In this document: positions 8,605-17,903 of the stretch, one piece after another
How positions within the stretch are numbered: the stretch's first letter is position 1
Layout of the letters: every line of letters begins with the position of its first letter
From: Methylobacterium terrae
GTDB lineage: Bacteria > Pseudomonadota > Alphaproteobacteria > Rhizobiales > Beijerinckiaceae
Assembly: GCF_003173755.1 (NCBI RefSeq)
Contig: NZ_CP029553.1
Coordinates: 3,434,001-3,498,000, forward strand
DNA length: 64,000 nucleotides
Direction: 5' to 3'
Position numbers and translations under genes: made by a program
The notes under the pieces: model-generated
The model's input: the letters and a program-made list of their open reading frames with translations, nothing else
The model's database searches: none
Told to the model about the DNA's origin: nothing

Positions 8605-9035
8605 TGCGCGCCGCCCTCCTCGCGCTCGCCCTCTTCTTGCCCGGCCCCGCCCGGGCCGCGCCCGCGCCGGTCGCCGGCCTTCCGCTGCCGGGCTGCGCCG
8701 AGGTGCGCGCCTCCGCCCTGGTCGGCTCCGCGCTCGTGGCGTCGTTCGAGACGCGCTATCCACCGGCGCTCGTCGGCGAGGCCTCGGTCGAGCGGCTCGC
8801 CCTCGATCCGGGGCAGGTCGAGAACGCCGCCGCCTACCTCGCCTGCGTGGCCGGCCTCACCGGGCTCGACGTCTTCGTCGCCGAGCAGGGCCTTTCCCTC
8901 TTCGCCAGCCGGCGCCACGGCCGCGCGGCGCTCGCGGCCCTCGACCGGATCGCCCGCGGGACCGGACCGGAGGCGCGGGGCGCCCGCGACTATGCCCGGC
9001 AGATCCGGGCCTACCTGCGGGGGCCGGGCCGATGA
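8604..9035 (+). CDS. Small exported protein, function unknown
   Basis: This 143-aa protein has a clear signal peptide (MRAALLALALFLPGPARA) and a helical mature part with two cysteines (about residues 32 and 79). It probably works in the periplasm. The ATG overlaps the stop of a possible small upstream gene as TGATG. No family is recognised. It belongs to the co-directional cluster of exported proteins around the caspase-like protease. Confidence 0.7.
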   Translation: MRAALLALALFLPGPARAAPAPVAGLPLPGCAEVRASALVGSALVASFETRYPPALVGEASVERLALDPGQVENAAAYLACVAGLTGLDVFVAEQGLSLFASRRHGRAALAALDRIARGTGPEARGARDYARQIRAYLRGPGR

Positions 9036-9092
9036 GCCCGCGTCCCTCCGCGCGATCGACGAGAATTTTTCGGACCTGCCCGCTCGCCGCCC

Positions 9093-9110
9093 GCGAAAAC
9101 CGGTCTGGCC
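9093..9110 (+). promoter_or_regulatory. 18-bp motif shared with 17904-17921
   Basis: GCGAAAACCGGTCTGGCC occurs 48 bp before the gene at 9159, and the same sequence with one change occurs 58 bp before the OmpA-domain gene at 17980. Both copies follow an A/T run about 30 bases earlier. The shared motif and similar distance to the start codon suggest a common promoter or operator for two units of the cluster. The protein that would bind it is unknown. Confidence 0.4.
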
Positions 9111-9158
9111 GGCCCATGGCCTCGACGAGGGCGGACAGCGCCCGAACGGAGATGCGCC

Positions 9159-9419
9159 ATGACGAAGACCACGATCCTCGCCGCGTTCGCCCTCATGTGC
9201 TGCACGGTCCCGGGAACCGCCCAGGACGGCGAGGCTCACGGGGGCCGCGGCAACCAGGAGTTCATCGGCGTCGATCTCGACAACGGCGGGGTCTACTACG
9301 ACGGCCGCGATTCCGGGCGCTACTGCCTCTACCGCACGGTCGAGGTGTTCAACCGGGTCACGGGCTATATCGAGCCGCGGCGGGTGCGCCGGTGCGGGCG
9401 CGGCCTCTACCTGCGCTGA
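9159..9419 (+). CDS. Small exported protein, function unknown
   Basis: This 86-aa product has a signal peptide (MTKTTILAAFALMCCTVPGTA). Its short mature part is rich in Gly, Tyr and Arg (DNGGVYYDGRDSGRYCLYRT) with two cysteines that could pair in the periplasm. It is clearly coding by codon use. An 18-bp motif shared with another gene of the cluster lies just upstream. No family is recognised. Confidence 0.65.
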   Translation: MTKTTILAAFALMCCTVPGTAQDGEAHGGRGNQEFIGVDLDNGGVYYDGRDSGRYCLYRTVEVFNRVTGYIEPRRVRRCGRGLYLR

Positions 9420-9431
9420 GGAGGCCCCGCG

Positions 9432-9500
9432 ATGCTCGCCACCCTCTCGCCGCTCCACCTCGCCCTTCTCAGCCTCGCCCTCGCTCTCGTCGCCGGCTAG
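9432..9500 (+). CDS. Possible 22-residue hydrophobic peptide
   Basis: A short frame encodes MLATLSPLHLALLSLALALV followed by AG. It is preceded by AGGAGG 7 bases before the ATG and lies 12 bp after the previous gene. The whole product would be one membrane-spanning helix. The good ribosome binding site is the main evidence, and a chance frame cannot be ruled out at this length. Confidence 0.35.
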   Translation: MLATLSPLHLALLSLALALVAG

Positions 9501-9621
9501 ACCCTCGCGGCGCCATGCAACGGCCGGCTTTCGTTTCCACCGTTCCGCCCCCCGGCCCGGAACGCCGGTCGCCGGGGATCGACGGCCGGGAGCCCACCGC
9601 CCTCGGGGAAGGAGAACGCGC

Positions 9622-11727
9622 ATGACGACGGCTCCGGTGTCGCGGCGGCGCCTCGCGCGCGCCGCTCTCGCCCTCCTGGTGCAGGCGGCGGCGCTCCTCG
9701 CCCCGGTCGCGGCCCGGGCCGCCCCCGACGCGCAGGCTCCCGAAACCTCCGCCTTCACCGATAACGGCGATTCGATCGCCGTCGTGATCGGCAACCGCAG
9801 CTACAAGCAGACGGTGCCGGTCGACTACGCGCATAACGACGCCGACGCGATGCGCGCCTACCTCGTCCAGCGCCTCGGCTACCGCGACGCCAACGTCTTC
9901 GTCCTCAAGGACGCGACGCTCAACGAGTTCAACCAGGTGTTCGGCACCGAGCGCAATCCGCAATCCGGCCGGCTGTGGCGCAGCGTGCGCGAGGGGCGCT
10001 CGAACGTCTTCGTCTATTATTCGGGCCACGGCGTGCCGGACCTCGCCAGCCGCCAGCCCTTCCTCCTGCCGGAGGACGGCAACCCGAACCAGGGCGAGAG
10101 CGGCTACGCCCTCGAGACGCTCTACCGCAACCTCGACCTCGTGAAGCGCAAGATCGGGTCCGGGCGCCAGCTCGTCGTGATGGTCGATGCCTGCTTCACC
10201 GGCGAGACCGGGCGGAAGGGCGAGAGCCTGCTCGCGGTCTCGGCCCCCGGTTTCGCCCCGGCCCGGCCGAAGGCGGAGAGCGGGATCGTGCGGCTGGTGG
10301 CGACCTCGGGCGCGAGCCCGGCGAACTGGGACGAGGCCAATCGGCTGGGCCTCCTCACCAGCCGGTTCCTGATGGGCGTCTCCGGCCTCGCCGACGCGGG
10401 CGACCGGCCGGGCGGCGGCGACGGCCGGGTCACCTGGGCGGAGCTGAAGGGCTACCTGAGGCGCGAGGTCGAGGAGGCGGCGCGGCGCGCCTCCGGCCGC
10501 GAGCAGGTGCCGGAGATCGACGACGCGCCGATCGTGCTCGAGGCCTCGCTGCCCGTGGACGCGGTGGCGAAGGGCGTCGCGGCCTTGCGCGACGAGGCGG
10601 CGTGGCGCCGGGCGGAAGGCGCCGGCACGCGCGAGGCCGTCGAGGCGTATGTCGGCACCTGCGGCGAGGTCTGCGCCTACCGGCCCCGGGCGATGGACCG
10701 GCTGCTCGCCGGGCGGCAGCGCGACGCGGCGGCGATCGACCAGGAGAACTGGGCGAGGTTCGGCGCGACGCGGCAGTACCAGGCCTACCTCGATTCCTGC
10801 ACCGAGGCCTGCGCCTATCGCGGCCTGGCGCAAGGCTACCTCGGCGGCGCCGACCCGGGCGGCGATCCGCGGGTGAAGACCTGCGACGCGCTCGCCGCCG
10901 GCTCCGACGATCCCGACCGGCCGAGAGCCGTCCCGGGCGTGAAGTACGGGCGGATCGAGGCCGCGTCCGCGATCGAGGCCTGCCGCGGGGCGTCTGCCGC
11001 CTACCCGTCCCTGCGACGCCTCGCCTACCAGCTCGGACGCGCCTACGACCGGGCCGACCGTTCCAAGGAGGCGTTCGCGGCTTACGACCGGGCGGCCGGG
11101 GCCGGGAGCATCGCGGCGATGAACAACCTCGCCACGCTCTACGAGAACGGCCAGGGCGTGAAGCGCTCGCAAGCCGAGGCCTTGCGTCTCTACCGCCAGG
11201 CCGGCGAGGCCGGCAACGTGGTGGCGCTCGCCAACGCCGCCCGCATGCTCGAATACGGCAACGGGGTCCCGAAGAACGAGGCCGCGGCGGTGGCGCTCTA
11301 CCGGCGCGCCGCGGAGGGCGGCGACGTGCCCTCGATCAGCAAGCTCGTGCCGCATTACGCCACCGGCGCCCACGGCTTCCCGCGGGACCTGCGCCAGGGC
11401 TTCGACCTGTTCCGCAAGGCGGCCGAGAAGGGCGATCCCGTGGCGATGGCGACGATGGCGGCCCTGATCGACAACGGCTTTGCCCACTACTTCCCCGGGG
11501 TGAGCGCCGCCGACATGGTGCTGCGGGCGCTCAAACGCGGCGAGCTCGGCGCCGCCGCGGTCTCGGCCACCGACACCGCGGCGCAGAAGCTCAAGCCCGA
11601 GACGATCCGCACCGTGCAGCGCGCGATCAAGCAGGCCGAGTATTATCCGGGCGCGCTCGACGGACGCTTCAACCCGGTCTTCGTGCGCGCCCTCGACCAG
11701 TACGCCAAGGCGAACGAGGCGGAATGA
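9622..11727 (+). CDS. Exported caspase-like protease with Sel1 repeats
   Basis: This 701-aa protein has a signal peptide (about residues 8-34) and then a caspase/metacaspase p20-type domain (about 50-245). The catalytic His is in YYSGHG (His136) and the catalytic Cys in MVDACFTG (Cys191). A region of about 310-420 holds two copies of a short motif ending in CAYR (TCGEVCAYRPRA and SCTEACAYRGLA). Sel1-type repeats follow (about 490-640, with AMNNLATLYENGQGV), then a C-terminal segment resembling a peptidoglycan-binding domain (YYPGALDGRF). The signal peptide suggests it acts in the periplasm, unlike most bacterial caspases described in defence. It overlaps the next gene by ATGA. Substrate unknown. 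Confidence 0.88.
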   Translation: MTTAPVSRRRLARAALALLVQAAALLAPVAARAAPDAQAPETSAFTDNGDSIAVVIGNRSYKQTVPVDYAHNDADAMRAYLVQRLGYRDANVFVLKDATLNEFNQVFGTERNPQSGRLWRSVREGRSNVFVYYSGHGVPDLASRQPFLLPEDGNPNQGESGYALETLYRNLDLVKRKIGSGRQLVVMVDACFTGETGRKGESLLAVSAPGFAPARPKAESGIVRLVATSGASPANWDEANRLGLLTSRFLMGVSGLADAGDRPGGGDGRVTWAELKGYLRREVEEAARRASGREQVPEIDDAPIVLEASLPVDAVAKGVAALRDEAAWRRAEGAGTREAVEAYVGTCGEVCAYRPRAMDRLLAGRQRDAAAIDQENWARFGATRQYQAYLDSCTEACAYRGLAQGYLGGADPGGDPRVKTCDALAAGSDDPDRPRAVPGVKYGRIEAASAIEACRGASAAYPSLRRLAYQLGRAYDRADRSKEAFAAYDRAAGAGSIAAMNNLATLYENGQGVKRSQAEALRLYRQAGEAGNVVALANAARMLEYGNGVPKNEAAAVALYRRAAEGGDVPSISKLVPHYATGAHGFPRDLRQGFDLFRKAAEKGDPVAMATMAALIDNGFAHYFPGVSAADMVLRALKRGELGAAAVSATDTAAQKLKPETIRTVQRAIKQAEYYPGALDGRFNPVFVRALDQYAKANEAE

Positions 11728-13067
11728 GGCGCCTCCTCGCCGCGTCGCTCGGCGCGTTCCTCGCCGCCGCCCTGCCGGCCCGCGCCGATCCCGGCACCGA
11801 CGCGCTGGCGCCCTTCCTCGACGCGGTCGCGTCCTGCGCCGGGCGGTCCGACCTGTCCCTCGCCGTCATCGGGCCCGAGCCCGGCCAGACCGCGTGGTCG
11901 CGCGAGCAGGCCGAGGAGGTGCGCCTCGCGGTCGAGAGCCGGCTCCAGGGGACCGGCCGGGTCCGCCTCGCCGCGGCCGCCGACGTGGTGCGGGTCAAGG
12001 CCCTGCGCGAGGGCACGACCGGCCTGTCCGGCCCGGAGGCGGAGGCGCAGATCCGCGCCGCCTTCGCGGGGGATGCCAGCGTGTTCCTGGTCGAGCCGCG
12101 CCGCGCCGGAGAGAGTGCGGCGTTCCGGCTCCAGGCGATCACCCGCAGCGCCTCCTGCAAGGCGACGAGCGAGCCCCTGACGGTCCCGATCCGCGTCGGC
12201 GCCGGCGTCGCCGATGTCGATGCCGAGATGGAGCGGGCGGTGCGGGCCTTCGGGCAGTCGGCGCCGAACGTCGCGGCGATCGAGGTCTGCCCGTTCGAGG
12301 CCGAGGGCGGCCACTCGACCTGCGCCGGCGCGCTCACCGACCGCCTGCTCATCGCCCTCGACGCCGAGGCGCGCTCGGCCAGCCGCATCCTCAAGGGCGC
12401 GCGCCTCGAGGTGCGCCGCCGCCCGCCCGGCACCGCCTGCGCCGGTCCGGTGACGGCGCGCGGGCGCTTCCTCACCGACCGCGAGCGCCGCTCCTGGATG
12501 GAGGTGGAGTTCGAGCGCGACGGCGCGGTGCTGGCGCCGACCGGGCGGCGGCGCATCGCCGTCGAGGGCCTGGGCTGCGACCCGACCCCGCGCCCCTTCC
12601 TCGACCACCTCGCGGCGACGGCGCGCACCGACGGCGGCCGGCTCGCGGTCGCCGCCACCGCCACGCCATTCGCGCGCGGCCAGCGGCTGGAGCTGCGCAT
12701 CGACGCGCGGGCGCGCCAGAGCCTGTATTGCTGGGTGGTGGCGCCGGACGAAACCGCCTTCGTGGCGCTGCCGGTGCGGGGCAACGCCGCCTCGCTGAAG
12801 CCCCTCGCCGCCGGCGACGTGCAGCGCTACCCGCGCGGCTACGGCCTCGACGAGATCGTCGCCGGGGACCCGTTCGAGAACCTGTTCTCCTGCTTCGGCG
12901 TCGCCGGCGGCCTGCCGCCGGAGCTCGCCGAGCGCTGGCTTTCCGCCGCGCCGGGCGCCGACGGCGAGGCGCGCCTGCTCCCGCCGCCCGAGGTGCTCGA
13001 CCTCGTCGAGCGGATCCGGGCGGTGCCGGGCGTGACCGAGGCGACGGCCAGGATCGTCGTGCGATGA
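11724..13067 (+). CDS. Exported DUF4384-like protein, partner of the caspase
   Basis: This 447-aa protein has a signal peptide (MRRLLAASLGAFLAAALPARA). Residues of about 310-400 resemble the DUF4384 fold (GQRLELRIDARARQSLYCWV, later GDVQRYPRGYGLDEI), a domain often found with caspase-like proteases. Several cysteines lie in the middle part. It is translationally coupled to the caspase gene by an ATGA overlap, so the two products probably work in fixed ratio in the periplasm. The role is inferred from context. Confidence 0.7.
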   Translation: MRRLLAASLGAFLAAALPARADPGTDALAPFLDAVASCAGRSDLSLAVIGPEPGQTAWSREQAEEVRLAVESRLQGTGRVRLAAAADVVRVKALREGTTGLSGPEAEAQIRAAFAGDASVFLVEPRRAGESAAFRLQAITRSASCKATSEPLTVPIRVGAGVADVDAEMERAVRAFGQSAPNVAAIEVCPFEAEGGHSTCAGALTDRLLIALDAEARSASRILKGARLEVRRRPPGTACAGPVTARGRFLTDRERRSWMEVEFERDGAVLAPTGRRRIAVEGLGCDPTPRPFLDHLAATARTDGGRLAVAATATPFARGQRLELRIDARARQSLYCWVVAPDETAFVALPVRGNAASLKPLAAGDVQRYPRGYGLDEIVAGDPFENLFSCFGVAGGLPPELAERWLSAAPGADGEARLLPPPEVLDLVERIRAVPGVTEATARIVVR

Positions 13068-13114
13068 CGGGGCGGCCTGGTCACCACCGCCCCCGCTCCC
13101 GGGGAGAGTGTCCG

Positions 13115-13612
13115 ATGCGAAGCCTTCTCGCCGCCCTCCTGTGCCTCTCGGCCGCGCCGGCCTGCGCCGGGGGCTTCGCGCTGCGCGACCTCACCGCGGT
13201 GGCGGACGAGGCCTCGGCGGCCCTCGGCCGGGGCTACGCGGCGCGAGCCGCGCCGGAACGGCTCACCCTGATGTGCACGGCCTGCGACGGCGCGCCGATG
13301 GTCGACCTGCTGCTCGGCCGCCGGGCCGACGGGACCGAGGAGCGGGTGCGGGCGGGCCGGACCTCGATGGCAGAGCTCGAGGCCATCTGCCGGTCGCGCA
13401 GCCCGGATTGCCGGCTGTCCGGCCTGTCGGTGGATCCGGCGGTGGGGTGGGTCACCACCTACGGCATCGGATCGAGCGCGGGGGCGACCGCAATCATCCT
13501 GCGCGACGGCGACCTCCTGACGATCCGGGCGCTGGCGGGCAGCCGCGAGGCGGCGGCGCGCCGGGTCGAGATCCTGGCGCGCCGGATCGCGCCGCGCATC
13601 GTCGGCCGCTGA
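13115..13612 (+). CDS. Exported protein, function unknown
   Basis: This 165-aa protein has a signal peptide (MRSLLAALLCLSAAPACAGG) and a mature domain with a CTAC pair and further cysteines around residues 90-95. The start is supported by GGAGAG 7 bases before the ATG. It lies 47 bp after the DUF4384-like gene and is probably in the same operon. No family is recognised. Confidence 0.7.
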   Translation: MRSLLAALLCLSAAPACAGGFALRDLTAVADEASAALGRGYAARAAPERLTLMCTACDGAPMVDLLLGRRADGTEERVRAGRTSMAELEAICRSRSPDCRLSGLSVDPAVGWVTTYGIGSSAGATAIILRDGDLLTIRALAGSREAAARRVEILARRIAPRIVGR

Positions 13613-13691
13613 CCGTGGCCCCGGGGGTGACGGGCGGGCGAGCCGGCGATATCGGTGAGGGACGGACGGGCGCGGGGCTGAGGGCGGGCGC

Positions 13692-15098
13692 ATGACCGGC
13701 GGATACGACGAAGCTTGCGCGGCCGACCTCGCCGCCGTGACCGAGGGCCGCGACCTCTCCCGCGAGGACCGGTCCTGGCTCGCCCGGGTCGTCGCCGGCG
13801 CGGTGCGGCCGAACCGCGACAAGCCGCTCTGGGACCTCGCCCACGCGCTCGCCGCCCTGGCGCGGCTCACCGGCGCCCGGGACGGGCGCGACCTCGTCAC
13901 CCTCGCGCTCGATCCGGGGCTCGCCCGGGCCGACCGGCTCGAGGCCCGGTTCGCCGGCACGGGCGAAGCGGTCGATGCCCGCGGCCCGATCCTGCCGGAC
14001 GGGGAGACGGGCTGGCGCACGACCTGGTCCGGCCTCGCGCGGCTCCTGGCGCTCGCCGAGTTCGTGCTGACGGCGGAGGACCTGGCGCAGTTCGCCGCCG
14101 TCACCGGCTGGCTCGACGACCTCGCCGCCGCGCCGGACGCCGAGGGTGCCGCCGCCTTGAGCCGTCGCCTGGCACGCCATCTCGCCGCCTATCGCCACGC
14201 GCACCTGCCGCTCGCCCCGCTGGAGCGGCGCTTCCGGGCGATCCTCGGCTTCCTCGACGGGCGCCGCGCCTTCACGGACGACGACATCCTGGGGTTCTGG
14301 CGCGGGCAGATGCGCGAGGGCGAGCGGCCGGGCTTCCGCACGGTCGCCGAGCATTTCGTGACCTTCGAGGCGGCCTCCGCCCTGCTCGGCGGCCTCGCGG
14401 AACTCTCCGCGCCCTCCTCGCTCGACGCAGTCGAGGGCTGGGAGGAGCGGCTCGACGCCTCGCTGGCCGACCTCGCCGCCGCCGAGCCGGCCGAGACCCT
14501 GGCGGCCCTGCTCGCCGCCCTGCCCGACGGGCCGAAGATCCTGACCGGGGCGGAGCGCGACGACCTCGCCGAGTTCCTGCGCCTCGAGCCGTTCCACCGC
14601 ACCCGCCCGCTCACGACGCTGCGGGCCGCGAGCTTCGGGCGGGTGCAGTCCGGGCTCGCCAACCGTCTGCGCCGCGGCGGCGGCGGGGCGGGAATCGCCG
14701 AGCGCACGGCCTGCGCCGAGGCCGAGACCTATCCGGCGCTCGCCGAGCGGGTCTCGGGGCTGACCGCTCATCTCGACCGGATGCTGCGGATCGCGGCGGC
14801 GCTCCGGGTCCCGGCGGATACCGAGGGCCTTTCCCCTGAGGCACGCGACACCCTCGCGGCGGCACTCGCCGACATCCGCCGGGTCCGGCGCGCCGGCTTC
14901 GACGACCCCGACCGGCTCGCCGCGGGTTTCGCCGCCGCGGACGCGGCCCTGCTGCGGCTCGCCGAGGAGGCGGGCCGGCTCGCCCGCGCGATCGCCGGCC
15001 TCGCCCGGCAGCGGCCGCTCGATACGGCCTTCGCGACGGACCGGGACGTCTTTGCCGACGCTTTCGCCGAGGCCTACCCCGCGGAGGCGACCGCGTGA
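13692..15098 (+). CDS. Helical, probably cytoplasmic protein, function unknown
   Basis: This 468-aa protein is rich in Ala, Leu, Arg and Glu and probably almost all alpha-helical. It has no signal peptide and no membrane segment. No catalytic motif is visible. Its stop overlaps the GTG of the next gene (GTGA), so the two are coupled. It opens a three-gene module that, unlike the genes around it, lacks export signals. The module could be a sensor or regulator of the exported proteases, but that is only inference. Confidence 0.7.
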   Translation: MTGGYDEACAADLAAVTEGRDLSREDRSWLARVVAGAVRPNRDKPLWDLAHALAALARLTGARDGRDLVTLALDPGLARADRLEARFAGTGEAVDARGPILPDGETGWRTTWSGLARLLALAEFVLTAEDLAQFAAVTGWLDDLAAAPDAEGAAALSRRLARHLAAYRHAHLPLAPLERRFRAILGFLDGRRAFTDDDILGFWRGQMREGERPGFRTVAEHFVTFEAASALLGGLAELSAPSSLDAVEGWEERLDASLADLAAAEPAETLAALLAALPDGPKILTGAERDDLAEFLRLEPFHRTRPLTTLRAASFGRVQSGLANRLRRGGGGAGIAERTACAEAETYPALAERVSGLTAHLDRMLRIAAALRVPADTEGLSPEARDTLAAALADIRRVRRAGFDDPDRLAAGFAAADAALLRLAEEAGRLARAIAGLARQRPLDTAFATDRDVFADAFAEAYPAEATA

Positions 15099-15619
15099 GC
15101 GACGAGGCGCGCCTGCTCGCCGAGATCCACGCCGCCCGCGCCCTGATGCGGGCGGGCGAACCCGCCCGCGACACGTCCCGGCGCCCGGGCGCCGCGGAAC
15201 TGTGGGCCCACGCCGCCCGCGAGCCGGGCGGGCCGGTCGACCTCGCTCTGGTGCGGGCGATCCGCGGCGACCCCGCGACCGCCCGGCGCTACCGGGCGCT
15301 CCTCGGGGCCCAAGCGATCGCCCACGCGCCGCTCGCGGCGGCGGCCTCGGACGGTGCGGTCGCGTCCCGCCGCGTCGGCGCCTTCACCCTCGAGATCCTG
15401 CCCGCGGACGAGGACGCGCCGCCGCTCCTGGTGCTGCGCGGGAGTGGCGCACGGCCGCCGCGCGCCATCGAGGCGATGCTCGGCGACGAGACGGTGCGGC
15501 TCGCCCTGCCGCCGGCGATCGACGGCGCGATCCTCGTCGCCCTCGACCCGGGCGTGCTGGAGGCGGCCCGGCTCGGCGCGATGCTGCAGGACCGGGACTG
15601 CGCGGTGTTCCTGCTGTGA
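15095..15619 (+). CDS. Small cytoplasmic protein, function unknown
   Basis: This 174-aa protein starts at a GTG that overlaps the preceding stop. The N-terminal half is helical (residues 1-85), and the C-terminal half alternates short beta-type segments (GAFTLEILPADEDAPPLLVL and later). No signal peptide or catalytic motif is visible. It is the second member of the coupled module. No family is recognised. Confidence 0.65.
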   Translation: MSDEARLLAEIHAARALMRAGEPARDTSRRPGAAELWAHAAREPGGPVDLALVRAIRGDPATARRYRALLGAQAIAHAPLAAAASDGAVASRRVGAFTLEILPADEDAPPLLVLRGSGARPPRAIEAMLGDETVRLALPPAIDGAILVALDPGVLEAARLGAMLQDRDCAVFLL

Positions 15620-15626
15620 CGCCGCC

Positions 15627-16790
15627 ATGACGCCGGCCTCGATCCTGGTCGTGGTGCCGACGACCGGCGGTCCGGTGGTGCTGCGCAGCCTGAGGAGCCG
15701 CCCCGGCCTGCCGGCCTCCGCCGCCTTCGCGACGGGCGATTACCGGCCCCTGCCCTGGTCGGGCGACTACGCGCGGCTCGCCGCGTCCGGCGGGCCGCTG
15801 TCGCACCTCGCGGCCGGGGATGCGGGGCGAGAGGCGGGGCCCTACGAGCTGCGGCTCTCCGGCTCCTTCGATGCCGGGCGCTCGTGGGAGGTGCCGGTCT
15901 GCCTCGCCCACGGCCTCGTCGCGAGGGGGCACAGCCTCACCGCCGATCCGGAGGCGGCCGACCTCGTCCTGTGGGCGACGGGGGCGGTCGACCTCGACCT
16001 CGCGGTGCTGCCCGGCGACTACGCGCTCCTCGACAAGCTCGCGCGCTCCCGCGACCTGCTCGCGGCCGCGGCGCGGGCCGACCTCGCGGTCCTCCTGCCC
16101 GACGGGCCCGAGGCGGCGGAGGCCGCGCGGGCGTTTCGCGCCCTCGGGCGGGCGCGCCCGCCGGCGATCCTGCCGGCGGCGGACGTGCCGGCCGCCCTCG
16201 CGGCACTGGCGCGGCCGGCGCCTTCCCCCGCCCCGGCGGCCGGGCGGCGCCCCGCCCTCCCCGTCGCGCTCGTCGCCCTTCTGGCCGCCACGGCGCTCGC
16301 CGCCGGATATACGGTGCTTCGCGCACGCCCGGAGGCGGACCGGCCGGTCGTCGCCGTCACGGCGTCCATCCCGGCCGAGCCCGGCCCAACCGTCGCCCCC
16401 GCGCCGGAGGCCGCGGGGAGCGCGGCCGTGGTGGAGGAGCTGGCCGCCCCGGCGGGCTCGTCCTGCCGGCGCGTCGCCTTCGGGGCGGATCCGCCCGTGC
16501 GGCGCCCGGTCCCGGCGGAGGCGCCCGGCCGGCTGCGGGCGAGCCGCCTCGCGCCGGACCTGTGCGGCCTCGCCTTCCGCTCCGCGGTCCCCGGTGCCCG
16601 AGTGGCGGTGGGCCCGGAGCTCGCCGCCGCCGCGCTGCCGCCGACCGGGCTGCCCGACGGCGCGCAGGCCTACTTCCTGCGCGAGGGCGCCCGGCGAAAC
16701 CTCGTCTACACGGTCCAGGTCATGACGGACCCGACGGCGGCGAACGCCGCGGGTACGGGCGATCGGCTCGTCCACGGCCTGGTCCCATAA
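15627..16790 (+). CDS. Single-pass membrane protein with N-terminal cytoplasmic domain
   Basis: This 387-aa protein lies 7 bp after the previous gene. Residues 1-200 form a domain with alternating helix and strand (ELRLSGSFDAGRSWEVPVCL, then ADLVLWATGAVDLDL), which reminds me weakly of a Lon-type (S16) protease or P-loop-like fold without a usable active-site motif. A Pro/Ala linker and one membrane helix follow (about 211-231, LPVALVALLAATALAAGYTV). The C-terminal 150 residues with two or three cysteines should then be periplasmic. It could connect the cytoplasmic module with the periplasmic proteases; this is inference. Confidence 0.68.
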   Translation: MTPASILVVVPTTGGPVVLRSLRSRPGLPASAAFATGDYRPLPWSGDYARLAASGGPLSHLAAGDAGREAGPYELRLSGSFDAGRSWEVPVCLAHGLVARGHSLTADPEAADLVLWATGAVDLDLAVLPGDYALLDKLARSRDLLAAAARADLAVLLPDGPEAAEAARAFRALGRARPPAILPAADVPAALAALARPAPSPAPAAGRRPALPVALVALLAATALAAGYTVLRARPEADRPVVAVTASIPAEPGPTVAPAPEAAGSAAVVEELAAPAGSSCRRVAFGADPPVRRPVPAEAPGRLRASRLAPDLCGLAFRSAVPGARVAVGPELAAAALPPTGLPDGAQAYFLREGARRNLVYTVQVMTDPTAANAAGTGDRLVHGLVP

Positions 16791-16873
16791 GGACTTGTCC
16801 CGTCCCGGAAACGACTTGTTTTGACTTGCGGACCGGCAGGCTGCATAAAGCCGGCGCCGAGAGGAGGACAGCG

Positions 16874-17869
16874 ATGGCCACAAGCCACCGGACACGCCGC
16901 TCGACCAAGGGGGGACTTTGGGGATTCACTGGCCTGCTCTTGGCGCTGGGCGCGGCTGAGCCTGCGCGGGCGCAGAGCGTCGGCTTCGACCCCGCCGATT
17001 ACGGCCGGGCCCAGCTGCCGCTGCGGCAGACGACCGGCGACGCGGCGGCTTACGTCGACCGCAACAAGGGCGCGTTCGAGCCCATCGCCGAGCTCGATCC
17101 GCGGGACGGCCTCGCCGCCCTCGCCCGCCCGGTCGGCCGGGTCGACATCGTGCTCAAGAACGCCCGTACCGGCCAGACGGTCGGCGCCTCCTGCACCGGT
17201 GCGCTGCTGCCGGGCGACTACGTGCTGACCAATCACCATTGCCTGCCGCAATCGGGCGACCTGACCCCGGTCAAGGCCTCGATCCTGATGGACTACCTGA
17301 CCCTCGACGGGGCGGGCTCGCGGCGGTTCGAGATCGACCCGAAGCCGGTCGAGTTCGACGCCCGCCTCGACTACGCGCTCGCCCGCGCCGCCGGCAACCC
17401 GACCGCGACCTACGGGGCGGCCCGGCTCTCGGGCGAGGCGGTGCCGGGTAACCGCTCGATGCTCGTCATCCACCATCCCCTCGGGCGGCCGAAGGTGATG
17501 AGCCGCTTCCGCTGCTTCGCCCTCAAGGAGCAGGGCGAGGGGCCGGACCTGCGCCACCGCTGCGACACGCTCGGCGGCTCCTCGGGCTCGCTGATGTTCG
17601 ACGCCTCGGTGGCCGGCGTCGCGCTGCACAAGGAGGGCGGCCTCGACCCGAAGGACCCGTCGAGCTTCAACGCCGCGACCCGCCTCTCGGCGATCCTCGG
17701 CCGCAGCCGCATCCTGTCCGAGATCGCGGCGCGGCAGGGCCGCCCGGCCGCCGCCACGGCGGCCGCGGACCCGGCACCGCGGCCGGCCGCACCGGCGACC
17801 AAGGCCGCCCCGGCGCCGGACGGCCCCCTCGATCCGGCCGGAATGAACGCGATCCTGCGCGGGCGCTGA
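16874..17869 (+). CDS. Exported trypsin-like serine protease
   Basis: This 331-aa secreted protease has a signal peptide up to about residue 34 (ARAQS) and a chymotrypsin-fold domain with a complete triad. His122 is in VLTNHHCLP, Asp166 in LDYALAR and Ser237 in GGSSGSL. Cys107 and Cys123 probably form the usual bond near the His. A Pro/Ala-rich tail (about 285-331) follows. AGGAGG sits 7 bases before the ATG at 16874. With the caspase-like protein it gives the cluster two exported proteases of unrelated classes, which suggests a proteolytic relay in the envelope. Targets unknown. Confidence 0.85.
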   Translation: MATSHRTRRSTKGGLWGFTGLLLALGAAEPARAQSVGFDPADYGRAQLPLRQTTGDAAAYVDRNKGAFEPIAELDPRDGLAALARPVGRVDIVLKNARTGQTVGASCTGALLPGDYVLTNHHCLPQSGDLTPVKASILMDYLTLDGAGSRRFEIDPKPVEFDARLDYALARAAGNPTATYGAARLSGEAVPGNRSMLVIHHPLGRPKVMSRFRCFALKEQGEGPDLRHRCDTLGGSSGSLMFDASVAGVALHKEGGLDPKDPSSFNAATRLSAILGRSRILSEIAARQGRPAAATAAADPAPRPAAPATKAAPAPDGPLDPAGMNAILRGR

Positions 17870-17903
17870 CCTTCGAGACCGAAAAAATCCGTCTGCCGGC
17901 GCG

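Noticed and set aside
9975..13067. Plus-strand frame of 1030 aa taken as one gene
   Set aside because: The first 580 residues are an out-of-frame shadow of the caspase-like gene; only the part from 11724 is real.
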